This document shows positions 1 to 9,375 of a stretch of DNA of 64,000 nucleotides, one piece after another; position 1 is the stretch's first letter; each line of letters starts with the position of its first letter. The notes under the pieces are model-generated. The model saw only the letters and a program-made list of their open reading frames with translations, searched no databases and had not been told where the DNA came from. Origin of the DNA: Cinclus cinclus (Eukaryota; Chordata; Aves; Passeriformes; Cinclidae); NCBI RefSeq assembly GCF_963662255.1, contig NC_085073.1:4953598-5017597 (forward strand). Reading direction: 5' to 3'. A program made the translations under genes and the position numbers.

Positions 1-415
1 AGAACAGGACGATCTTCAAGGTTCCTCCAAACCCAAACTTCTCTACAGTTCTGTGATCCTTGGCTACCAAAGGGCCCGGGTCAGGCTCAGTGCAGGGCTA
101 ACTCAGGGCTGCTGGTACCCAGAGCTCCTCCAGCCCACGCTGCCCCCTGGTTCCGTGCCAGCACACTCCTCTCAGAACCACCCAGGAGATGCTCCTGGGA
201 GCGCTCCTGTGCTTGGGGCGGGTGTTTGCTTCTGTCATCCTTGGCGCCGCTTTACAAACATTCTAAAATGAAAACATTTTTATACCCAGAAGGGCCTACT
301 TTTCATCACCTCAGAGCAGCACCAACCAAGAATAACTTTGCTGAAAGCTAACAAATGCACGCGCTGGCTCAAGGCAAGACGCAGCCTGGCGAGATCCTGC
401 TGTTCGCCCTGAGCA
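1..415. other. unique non-coding sequence
   Basis: No repeat, RNA gene or convincing reading frame is seen. Short open frames in this stretch have no recognisable protein character. It simply leads into the tandem repeats that start at 416. Confidence 0.5.
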
Positions 416-469
416 CAAAAACATCTCAGGGCCCAAAAACATCTCAGGGCCCAAAAACATCTCAGGGCC
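416..469. repeat. 18-bp tandem repeat, three perfect copies
   Basis: The unit CAAAAACATCTCAGGGCC occurs three times head to tail without mismatch (416-433, 434-451, 452-469). It is a short, recently expanded minisatellite about 50 bp upstream of the much larger TCACACC array. The perfect copies imply recent slippage and likely length polymorphism. Confidence 0.9.
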
Positions 470-519
470 CAGCCCCAGCCCCGTGAACATCAGTCCCACC
501 CTGTGAACATCGGCCACCC

Positions 520-1420
520 CCATGGCACACAGGTGTCACACACCTCACACCGTCACAGCTCACACTGTCACACTGTCACACCTCACTGTCACACCTCACA
601 CCTCACACCATCACACCTCACACCATCACACTGTCACACCTCACTGTCACACCTCACACTGTCACACCTCACTGTCACACCTCACACTGTCACACCTCAC
701 TGTCACACCTCACTGTCACACCTCACACCTCACACCTCACACCATCACACCTCACACCATCACACTGTCACACCTCACAGTCACACCTCACTGTCACACC
801 TCACACCTCACACCATCACACCTCACACTGTCACACCTCACTGTAACACCTCACACTGTCACACCTCACACTGTCACACCTCACTGTCACACCTCACACC
901 GTCACAGCTCACACCTCACACTGTCACACTGTCACACCTCACACTGTCACACCTCACGCTGTCACACCTCACACCTCACACTGTCACACCTCACGCTGTC
1001 ACACCTCACGCTGTCACACCTCACGCTGTCACACCTCACACCTCACACTGTCACACCTCACAGCTCACACTGTCACACCTCACACTGTCACACCTCACAC
1101 TGTCACACCTCACATTGCCACACCTCACAGCTCACACCTCACACTGTCACACTGTCACACCTCACGCTGTCACACCTCACGCTGTCACACCTCACACCTC
1201 ACACTGTCACACCTCACGCTGTCACACCTCACTGTCACACCTCACACCGTCACAGCTCACACCTCACACTGTCACACTGTCACACCTCACACCGTCACAG
1301 CTCACACCTCACGCTGTCACACCTCACACCTCACACTGTCACACCTCACGCTGTCACACCTCACGCTGTCACACCTCACAGCTCACACTGTCACACCTCA
1401 CACTGTCACACTGTCACCTG
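520..1420. repeat. TCACACCT-rich minisatellite, about 900 bp
   Basis: A long array built from the words TCACACC, TCACACTG, TCACGCTG and CATCACACC, mostly with unit lengths of 12 and 15 bases. By eye there are about 54 exact copies of TCACACCT, all in the same orientation on the + strand. The array lacks stop codons in two + frames, giving His/Ser/Thr-rich readings of over 330 codons that I regard as artefacts. Unit variants are not mixed evenly: CACCATCAC-containing units are confined to the left part (before about 820), and CACGCTGTCAC-containing units to the right part (after about 950). TCACACCT equals the published half-site of T-box factors (Brachyury half-site, complement AGGTGTGA), and CTGTCA in many units resembles a TALE homeodomain core. 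Function is not shown. Confidence 0.95.
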
Positions 1421-1424
1421 TGCG

Positions 1425-1580
1425 AGTCCGCCCCTTGCAGCTCCACCCCAAAAATCTCACAGCCCCAGCCATGGCTCCACCCCCATAGCTCCGCCCCTTC
1501 ACTGCTCCACCCTGGCCACCTGACTGCCACGCCCTAACATGCCCCACCCCTCCATCACGTGGCCCCACCCCCAGGTTTCC
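1425..1580. other. CACCC-box-rich flank of the minisatellite
   Basis: Immediately right of the array the sequence is a loose repetition of GCTCCACCCC-like words, with CCGCCCC and a CACGTG E-box near 1557. It resembles a degenerate minisatellite or a GC/CACCC-box cluster (KLF/Sp type sites). No gene start is evident next to it. Confidence 0.4.
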
Positions 1581-1650
1581 AGGGTCACTTTGGTTTCAGC
1601 ATGGCACTGCAGCGTAGGTGGCACCTGTGGTCCTGTCTGCCAACTCCAGC

Positions 1651-1779
1651 CAGCCTGCCTCCAGCTCCAAGAGAAAACTGCCCAAATCCCATCACTTCAA
1701 GCAGAAAGATCCAGCCTGCCTCCAGCTCCAAGAGAAAACTGCCCAAATCCCATCACTTCAAGCAGAAAGATCCAGCCTG
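1651..1779. repeat. 61-bp perfect tandem duplication
   Basis: Bases 1651-1711 are repeated without mismatch at 1712-1772, followed by the first seven bases of a third copy. A perfect 61-bp duplication in otherwise unique DNA points to a very recent event or an assembly artefact. Overlapping open frames here read the same peptide twice only because the unit was duplicated. Confidence 0.92.
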
Positions 1780-4700
1780 GAGGAATTCCTGGAGAATTGC
1801 TGGGGGAAGCCACAACAGCAAACTTGCAGAGAACACAGCATGGCTGCCATCCTTCCCACTGCCCGTTGGAAAAGTCTTTCCTACATTATCAAACATCACC
1901 ACCTCGTTTGGTGCATCGATGCAAGAAACAACATCCTGGTTGTAAATCAACTTCTTTGTTTTGTTATTTGCTGGAGCGAAAGCATCCAAGTTATAGCTCA
2001 GGTTTGGAGACAGGAGGAAGCATTTGCAACAGTTGAAAATAATAAGTTTTCAAGTTGCCTGAGAACAGCTGCACACTTTAAAGGACAAGAATTTGTGTGG
2101 GTGAGTCCGCATTGCTGTCCGTCCCTGGGCAGGAGGAATTTCAGCGGCTCAGGAGGACCCTGGTGGGGTTGTGTTTGTGTTTGCCTCCCCTCCGCTTTCC
2201 AGGTAGCAGGTACAGCTCGTCAACCGTCTTCTGGAGATGGAAACAGATGAAAGGAATCCCAGAAACTCTCAGAACCATGAGGTCATTGCTGGCAGCAGCA
2301 CCAGCCGCCCCGTGCAGCAGTGACACCACTTTGTGCTGCTGGCCGAAACACAAACAGCACTGGAGTCAAAGGGAATGGATCCACCAGGCTTTGGACCAGC
2401 CTGCAAAACACATGGAGTGTGTGGGTGCTTTCTTTTTCTGCCAGGGACAATCCAAGCAAAACCCAACCTCCTTCTTCCTTCAGCTGAAAGAAAGCATCAA
2501 CAGAAGACAGAAAATCTGGCCTGAAAAGCAGCCAAGCACTGCTGAATGCTGGCCTGTGGTCCTTGCAAGGGGGATAATGAGAATTACTGAAGTGCCTTTG
2601 AAAAGTGCCTGGAGACTGTGCCATTTTGTGTGCTCCTAGAACACTGGGATGAAGGAACAGGCAGGCTGGGAGCAGGGCTGGTGTCCCATGCTGACCATGA
2701 GGCTGCAGGCTGGGCACTTTGCACCTTTGCAATGCAGCACCAGGACTTCTCCTCACCCTGAGCCCCTCTGGCAATGGGAGGGAGCCCGGCTGCTTTGGGA
2801 GGATGTGTTGGGGTAGGGAGCAGAGAGATGCAGCCGTGGGGTGCAGTGCAGGTCCCCCCATCTCATAAAAGGCATCCCCAAAATGAACCCTGCTAAGTTT
2901 TGTATCCCTGACAAAAGAAACCCCTTCTGTTCCCAACACACTGCTTTGTGCAGCAGTTATTTGAGACCTTCCTTGGCTGGTCCATGTCCAACACTCCATG
3001 GTATCAGCTGTTGCAGGCAAAGATGCAAATCCTCTCCTATCAAATCAAATACCGTTTTGAAAGTTTTAGCATGATCTTCTCAAAGGAAAATTTCCATCTT
3101 GTCCCCTTCTTTAAAGTTGAGCTTGTGCCCCAAAGCAGGAGGGCTTCACCTGAATTCCAACACTCAGAGATGCTTTTAAATCCTTACTTTGCAGCTCTGG
3201 CCACCCCAGTAACTCCTTATGATAAAGGGAAATCTCTTTGTGGAGAACAGTTCTCCAGTGTGTGCCTGAAAGGCAGCCACATGCTCGACCTGCTTTTCTC
3301 ACGACCTGAAAAGACCCAGGGCTGGCAAAGGCAGCACATGGGGACAGTCCCACAGCACCATCCTGGAAGGCACCAGGCACAGCTCAGCTGCAGGGAAATG
3401 ATGGGGAAAGAGCCCATTGGGCCAGGGGGAGGGGAGGGAAAGAAAAAAAGAAAAAAAAGAAAAAGAAAAAGAAAATTTCTCCCTTCCTTCTCCCAGTTTT
3501 GTTTTCCTTGCAGGCTGGTGCCCCTACCTGCCCATGCTGCTCATGGGGATCCACCAAGTGGGCAGAGAAATGGGCATCACCCAGAGCCCATTTGTGCCTC
3601 TGAACGTGCCCAGGATCTCTGGGTGTAGGATGGTGGTTCCTGTGTGGACATCCCTTCACAGCAGTGGTGTTGCTGTGTTCTGCTGAGCCCAGGAGCTCCC
3701 CTGTGCTCTGAAATACCAGTGAGGGGACCTGTCCCCACCACACTGGCTGTGCTGGGGAGCTGGGAAAGGACCTGGTCCCTCTACAGAGCTCTGAGCCAGG
3801 GAAACTCTGGCTTGAGCCCATCTAGAAGGAATTATCAGAAGAGCTGTTTGTCAGCTGCTTCCTCACAGAGGAAGGGTTGGGATTTTACACCATTTGCCTC
3901 GCCCAGAATAAAAACCAGATAGGCAAGGAGATTTATTACTCACAGATCTCACAGGATTACAACTGCCCCATGGAAGGAGACCTGCCTGACAGAGTGTTTT
4001 CTAACTGGCATGCAAGAACAAAGCAGCCTTGCCAAAATTACCTTGGAGCATGGAAAATGGAGCAGATCCTTGGCTGGATTAAATAATGGCATCAGCAAAT
4101 GCCTAGCTTGAGCAAGGGGGGTGGGGGAAAGTGGAGATGAGGGCCCTGACTTAGGGACCACCCAGGAGATAAAAGAGGCTGGAACTGCTGCTGAGCTCTG
4201 CAGCCTCAGCTGGTGCCTACATCAAATTTGAAGACTGTGATGATCCCCCAGCCTGATCTAATTGCAAATTACTTCAATGGGATTTGAGACCCCAGGGACG
4301 GGGACCTGGTCTCATTCCTCCCTTCACTGAAGATGTGTTTACATGTGAGAAATCATCCCTAGGGATGACCATGTAGTGTTCTCATCGATTTTTAATACCT
4401 CTTGTTTACCTGTTTCCAAATTGCAGGAGTCATTTTTATTTCTTTGTTGCTACAGTTTCCACAAAAGCTTTGCTAAAAAAATCAAAATTGTCTTTGAAAC
4501 AGATATCGAGCATGTTTTGTTTCCTGACAACCACACGTAGAGATTCAATTTGTATACGCTCCTCGGTGGATATGTCATACTGTGATTGCTCACACATTAA
4601 CTGACACAGCAGAGCTGGGTGGGAGATGTTTTATCTAGTCCTCAAGAATTTCAGAGACTAATAAAAAACACCAGTGGATCTAAAAGAGACCTTGATGTTT

Positions 4701-5477
4701 GGTAATGTGTAAGACAAAAGGGTTTCCTATTTAATTAGCCAAAAAACGTTAGATAAAAAAAGATGCCTTAGATTTTGAAATGAGTCAGTACTGAAACTTG
4801 TAACTATTTCCTTCTCCCAGTTTAAAAGGATTTCAAATAGGGAAAATGAAAACAATAACTTTGGGACAATGAATTTTTTGTCTCATGAATGAGCTGTACC
4901 AAATTGAACATTTTCTGCTGGAGCTCAAATCAAAAGCTGTGACCCTGATCCAGCTACTCTTACAGAAGCATCACCCCAAACACTCCTCTCCTGACAGAAC
5001 TGGCTCATTTCCTCTAGAAAATACAGATAACAACCAACTTCCACACAGTGTGTGTAGACAGAGAGTAAACTTGCACTGCCTATTATCCTGCATGTAGGGA
5101 CGTAACTCTCCCCTTGATCTCCATTCAAGAGAGAAGGGAAATTCCACCATTTCAGAGCCTTTGTTATTATCTTGAGAGGTAGGGCAGCAACCAGAGAGAG
5201 CATCCAGCAAGAGAAGACAGAGGAAGGGTTTTGAGACAGGGCACAGCAGCTGGCACTCGTGAGGTCTGTGAAGCTGAGCTGGAGAACTCCCAGCAGCCAA
5301 CCTCTGATCTGCCCATCAGCATTCCTGCAGTGGGAATTGCAGAGTCAGAAAAACCAACAGAAAAGAGCGGGGGGGGGGAAGAAAAGTAATTCTCAAACCC
5401 CATATTCCTTTTCATGTTATAAACGCAAGGGTTGCCCCAAACACAGATCTGTGAGCAGTGATTTTTCAGAGCAGGGC
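1780..5477. other. mostly unique sequence, no gene recognised
   Basis: Contains a polypurine tract at 3424-3474 (GGGGAGGG followed by A-runs broken by single G). An AT-rich quiet block lies at about 4230-4870 with no repeat signature; it resembles conserved non-coding DNA in texture but has no demonstrated conservation. Open frames up to 245 codons on the minus strand at 2283-3020 show no domain, repeat or splice structure. Confidence 0.45.
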
Positions 5478-5597
5478 AATGTGAGTTAGGGCAGGGTGCT
5501 GAGGTTGTGGGTTTGATCCCTCTATGGGCAATTTATTTTAAGAGCTCGACTGTGATCCTTGTGGCTCCCTTACAACTCAGAATATTCTGTGCTCCTG
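5478..5597 (+). mobile_element. tRNA-derived SINE with CR1-like tail (TguSINE1-like), 5' part decayed
   Basis: The left half resembles the 3' half of a tRNA-Ile-type gene: the stem sequence GGTGCTGAGGTTGTGGG is followed by a B-box-like GGTTTGATCCC at 5510-5520 (consensus GGTTCGATCCC, with the CpG decayed to TG) and CTATGGGC. The right half, from about 5543, is the CR1-type 3' end: GACTGTGATCCTTGTGGCTC, then CCTTACAACTCAGAATATTC and TGTG. This tRNA-head plus CR1-tail architecture is that of the zebra finch TguSINE1 family, mobilised by CR1 reverse transcriptase. The A box region is poorly conserved, so this copy is probably inactive. Family naming is from memory. Confidence 0.8.
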
Positions 5598-5924
5598 AGT
5601 CAAGTTTGCTCCAGCTGCACCCTGTGCTGCGCCGTGGTGGAGAGGGCTGATCCCTGCCCTGGCTGACACTGCGGAGGGACAACCCCATCCCTATTTATAC
5701 ACCAACACCCCCCGTGCAGGAATTACACACTCACCAGACCCTAATCACCAAGGCATTCCTCTCATCCCCCCCTCAGACCTGCCCGAGACCTCAGAGCACG
5801 CACATTTAGCACACTCCTGACACCCACAGCCCCGCCACTGCTCCCTCTTGCAGCCCTTGCCATCCCTCACACACCTGCAGCCCACAGCCTCATTTCTGCC
5901 TTTGCTGTGCTGCTTTTCCTGGGA

Positions 5925-6240
5925 GTTCCTCGGCACCACCAAACCCTTCCTGCCCCCGGCACTCCGCCTGACCGCGCTTTCCTCCCGCGGGCTCCCGGTG
6001 GATGAGCAGGAGCCGAGCCCAGGTGCGCTCCGGAGCTCCCGCTCCGCGGCAGCCAGGGATGCTGAGGCTGGGGCGGGCGGCTGTGCAGAGAGGCTGAAAA
6101 GGAGGAGAACGCGTGGTTTGGAAGGGAAGCCGGCCTGCGGGGTTAACTGGATGATGGATGGTGGCAGTTGGGTGCTCAGCCACGTCCCGCTCTCGTCCCT
6201 GCCCACGGCGGTGCCGGCGCGGCGGCTCCGGCACAAGAAA
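5925..6240. promoter_or_regulatory. CpG island, candidate orphan promoter
   Basis: About 30 CpG dinucleotides lie in roughly 310 bases at about two-thirds GC, close to the number expected from composition, while the surrounding DNA is CpG-poor. It includes CCGCGGC, ACGCGTGG and a run of GCCGGCGCGGCGGCTCCGG near 6210-6230. Open frames on both strands through it (up to 174 codons) reflect GC richness and show no known protein. No 5' exon can be defined. A pyrimidine-rich acceptor-like site ending TTGCAG at 6346 lies about 100 bases downstream on the + strand, and the best exon candidate of the window is 3 kb downstream at 9226. In birds such an island normally marks a promoter or a polycomb-type regulatory element. 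Confidence 0.6.
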
Positions 6241-6635
6241 TGCTGTTTTCCAGGCTGCTTAAGAGACAAATGATGTTATGTATTTAACAGACAATAGCAG
6301 CCACCCACGGCTTGCTCATCTTCCCCGTTTATTTTTCCCCTTGCAGGTGCGTGGCCAGAAAACTGCTCCAGCTTTCCCCTCGGTATGGGGAAGGAGGGGC
6401 CATCCCCACCCAAGGAGCTGCAGAAACAGCTCAGTAATGAAAATCACAGGAGTCAGATCCTCCACCAGCACCACCTCCGTGTGCTCCAACAAAGTTTCGG
6501 GTGCTCTGTTGATTTATACCAGCCATGGGTCTACTTTCTGCAGCACAAAACCGTGGAAGATGGAAAAGCCTTCTGAGGTCACTGAATTAACCCAGCAGCA
6601 GGTTCAGCCCTAGCCCAGGTGTCACATCCTCACCC
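6241..6635. other. short unique stretch with a weak exon-like segment
   Basis: After the acceptor-like TTGCAG at 6341-6346, the + strand reads open to a TGA near 6574 with a Gln/His-rich peptide (for example PPKELQKQLSNENHRSQ). The proximity to the CpG island is suggestive, but the peptide matches no family I recognise and I do not call it coding. Confidence 0.25.
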
Positions 6636-6892
6636 TTTTGAGCACTTACAGGGATGGGCACCCCACTCCTCCCCAGCCAGCCTGTTCCAGTGCCTGACCA
6701 CCCCTTCTGCGCAGAAATTTTCCCTAATATCCAACCTAACCCTAACCCTTGGCACAACTCGGGGCTGTTTTCTTTGGTCCTGTCACTTATTACTCGACAG
6801 AAGAAAGTGACCCCCACCTGGCTACAACCTCCTTTGGGGCAGCTGTAGAGAGCAATGAGCTCTGCCCTGAGCTTCCTTTTCTCTAGGCTATC
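6636..6892 (-). mobile_element. CR1 LINE fragment, antisense
   Basis: Read on the minus strand this is the CR1 3' region: a GAGAAGAGGCTC-like start, GAGCTCATTGCTCTCTACAG, a decayed line to GTGACAGGACCAAAG, then ATATTAGGGAAAATTTCTGC, GTGGTCAGGCACTGGAACAG and CCCATCCCTGTAAGTGC. The extreme 3' tail is missing. It contains by chance two telomere-like CCCTAA units at 6735-6749, which come from decay of the ordinary CR1 text. Confidence 0.85.
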
Positions 6893-8177
6893 ACAAAACC
6901 GTCAGTGAAAATGTCTGCATTGGGTGCAGACATGAGAGAAAAGCTACAGGGGACAGTGGCAGGGCTGCTGAAAGGGAAGAGTGATGTCCCATCTGCACTG
7001 CAAACTGAAGATGAAAAGAAGCTCAGACGGTCTGATTCTCGCTCCAGTTTTAACTGTGCATCAAGAGGACTCAGTCACCCCTTTTCCTTGGTGAGTCCAG
7101 GTACAAACAGCAAATTTTAGTGCTGGAGAAATCTTTTCCTAGCCAGAAAGGGGCACTTTCTTTTCAGCACTGACACCAGGAGCTGACCGAGTCTCATCCC
7201 CCACATCAGCCTGCACCCAGCTGCACCCTGGTTCCACGAAAAAGCAAAATCCACGGCAGCTGCCTTCGTGGGCACGGAGCACACCTGGGGAGAGCAGCCC
7301 CGGGGCTGGTCCGTCTGTCCATCCCCGGGGCTGGTCCGTCTGTGCGTCCCCCCAGGAGCAGTGTCCCACACTCTCCTCGCTCAGCCCCTCGCAGCAGCTG
7401 CGGACAGGACTGGGAGCAGCGTGCCCAAACCTCGCACGGCTCTGTGCAGTTCTCTCCCCACTGCAGGTGGATGGAGCAGCAGTCAGGGTCTTGCACTCCT
7501 GATTTCCAAAGGACAGTTGTGTGGCCACTGGCCATTCCAGTCAGGGCAAATGAAGATGGATGGAGGTGAGTTTGGATGTTCCATACGCCTCTGTTCGTGT
7601 ACTGCACTGAGGTCTGGAATTTGGGAAACATCACAAGGAGAAAATAGTTACAATTTCATCCTGGATCTAAATCTGCATTTAGCCACGGATCCAAAAAACT
7701 GAGAAACCTGAGGTTTGAGTCTTGCCTGGTTCCACCTCTCCATCATTTTGCTGGGATGGATCTCAGAACAATTATCAACCATAACGTCTACGGGAAAGGA
7801 GTAGTGAATAGAAACATTTCCGTGTTTCAGGGGAACCACCAAAAAAATAATCCATGATAAAAAATAAACCTGGGAGAGCTATTAGGATCTTTCTCCAAGG
7901 AATGGAGCAACTCCACCTGGAACAGGGTGAGGAGGGCCAAACCTGGAGCTACCTCAGCATGAAATAACAGTCAAAAAGCAAAACACATTTTGTGGACATA
8001 CATGAAAATTTGGCCTGAATTTCAAGGTCATGTGGTAAATTGGCAGGAAGACCCAGATGTCCTGAGCACTATCCCTTCCTGCCCTATGAGGCAGGGCCTG
8101 CCATAACCATTTGTGCAATTGCCTTATTTCCCAGAGTGACTTACAGATGCTCTTGCAAACAGATGCAGTCAATATAT
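6893..8177. other. unique sequence with a small 25-bp tandem duplication
   Basis: No gene is recognised. At 7298-7348 a 25-bp GC-rich unit beginning CCCCGGGGCTGGTCCGTCTG is present twice in tandem. The rest is mixed unique sequence, with an AT-rich quiet part from about 7640 to 8030. Confidence 0.5.
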
Positions 8178-8349
8178 TTATTTTCCTTTTGATATACAGC
8201 TACAATAAGAAGCCATGCATGAAGTTTATTAAACCTGGCTAATTTTCTATCAGTTCTACAAAATATCGATTCTCTGCATTCAGTTTTCTGGCTCAGACTC
8301 AACCTGGAAGGAGAATCATTTAAAAACAACACAAAGAAGCATCCAATTC
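8178..8349 (+). repeat. diverged dispersed repeat, family A copy 1
   Basis: This stretch aligns colinearly with 42110-42279 in the same orientation. Shared words include ACAGCT.CAATA.GAAGC, TGAAGTTTATTAA, TTTCTATC.GTTCT, TGATTTAAAAACAA-like and AAAAGCAT-like blocks. The first 60 bases agree at about 80 percent, and most differences are A/G transitions, as in decayed transposable elements. I do not recognise the family; it is not CR1. Orientation is arbitrary and given relative to the other copy. Confidence 0.75.
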
Positions 8350-8910
8350 CTCTGAAACAACACTAATCTGAGCCTGCAAAGTGTCTCCCGTCCTCATGGG
8401 CAGAGCCCTTTGATCGACTGAGCCAAAGACAACTGTGTTATTTAGGAGCCATTTGCAAGCTGGCAGATTAAACAAGGCTTCTTTTTTTTTTTTTTTCCCC
8501 CTAAATGGTGGGTGAGGAAGAGGTAACAGCTTTACAGTAGCAGTAAAACATCGAAATGATTTTTTTTTTCCCCCTCGGACAGAGCCAAATTCTCCAGGTT
8601 AGATGGGCAGGAGAGCAGCAAGGAGGTTCTGCTGTTCTCCAGGGAGCCGGTGGGGCAGGACCCCTCTGCTGCACCCAGCTGTGGTGAGCCAGGAGCTGGA
8701 GCCTCACACACAGGGAACACAGGGAGGAGGCACCTGAGGGATGCACCTGTGAGCATCCTCCTCAGCAGAGAGCCCTGCACTCTGTCCTGGCCAGGCAGCA
8801 CCTCTGAAACCAGCGTTTGGGGATGTCTGGGTCTGGAGAGCACAAGTCCTGTCCAGCAGGCAAGCCTAATCCCTCAATCCCTGTCTCTCCACCTTTCTCA
8901 GAGAATTTAA
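8350..8910. other. unique sequence with T-runs
   Basis: Contains T homopolymers at 8482-8496 and near 8562-8570. No coding or repeat signal is seen beyond these. Confidence 0.5.
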
Positions 8911-8982
8911 AATCCCAGAATAGATTGGTTTGGAAGGAACCTTAAAGATAATCTAGCTCCAACCCCCTGCCATGTGCAGGGA
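8911..8982 (-). mobile_element. CR1 3' end fragment, antisense
   Basis: The text AATCCCAGAATAGATTGGTT, TGGAAGGAACCTTAAAGATA, ATCTAGCTCCAACCCCCTGC and CATGTGCAGGG is the reverse complement of the avian CR1 3' end. Only about 70 bases remain, so it is a 5'-truncated and decayed copy. Confidence 0.88.
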
Positions 8983-9225
8983 AATTTTACATTTGCATAA
9001 TGAAATCATAGACAGGGAGTTTTCTACCTTTAAATCTTTGCGCTGAACTGATCTGCACAAACAAAGTGTTATTGTGCCCAAATTATGATGGAAACCAGCA
9101 ATAAATGTAAAGATGCTATCTAAGCCACTGTGTTTTACCACATCAATCTCAGATCCACACATCAGGCCAGCTTTCAGCAACTTCCTTTGGTTCAAACTTA
9201 ACCTGCAGCTTCCCCTGTGCCACAG

Positions 9226-9375
9226 GCTGCTCGAGACCAGCTGCGAAGCATCATCGAACAAGACAGAACATATGCACGAGTAAACAAATTAAGGCCATCT
9301 CCAAAACAACAGGCCCCTGGCTTCCTGGAAGAGCTGCAGGAGAAACTTAATGAGCAGCAGCGGGTGAAATGGTGA
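9226..9375 (+). CDS. candidate 3'-terminal (or internal) coding exon, protein unidentified
   Basis: A splice-acceptor-like sequence (CTTCCCCTGTGCCACAG, AG at 9224-9225) is followed in phase 0 by 49 sense codons and a TGA at 9373-9375. The upstream frame is closed by TAA at 9199-9201, so the open stretch starts essentially at the acceptor, as expected of an exon. The peptide begins AARDQLRSIIEQDRTYARV and ends FLEELQEKLNEQQRVKW. It is hydrophilic, rich in Glu, Gln, Lys and Arg, and helix or coiled-coil-like, unlike the Pro/Ser/Cys-rich chance frames elsewhere in the window. There is no in-frame ATG, so it would be part of a spliced gene. A possible donor (CGG then GTGAAA at 9364) would instead make a 138-bp phase-0 internal exon. 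An ATTAAA at 9979-9984 could serve as a distant poly(A) signal. I do not recognise the protein; chance cannot be excluded. Confidence 0.42.
   Translation, partial: AARDQLRSIIEQDRTYARVNKLRPSPKQQAPGFLEELQEKLNEQQRVKW

Noticed and set aside
520..1420. CRISPR array
   Set aside because: Units are contiguous without unique spacers and the genome is vertebrate.
503..1537. Two overlapping His/Ser/Thr-rich frames of 344 and 333 codons
   Set aside because: They are stop-free only because the minisatellite words contain no stop in those phases; no start context, splice sites or domain.
5745..6273. Open frames of 174 (minus) and 141 (plus) codons across the CpG island
   Set aside because: GC-rich DNA is stop-poor; both strands are open and neither peptide has recognisable features.
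6735..6749. Interstitial telomere array
   Set aside because: Only two CCCTAA units, embedded in a CR1 sequence whose consensus is similar here.
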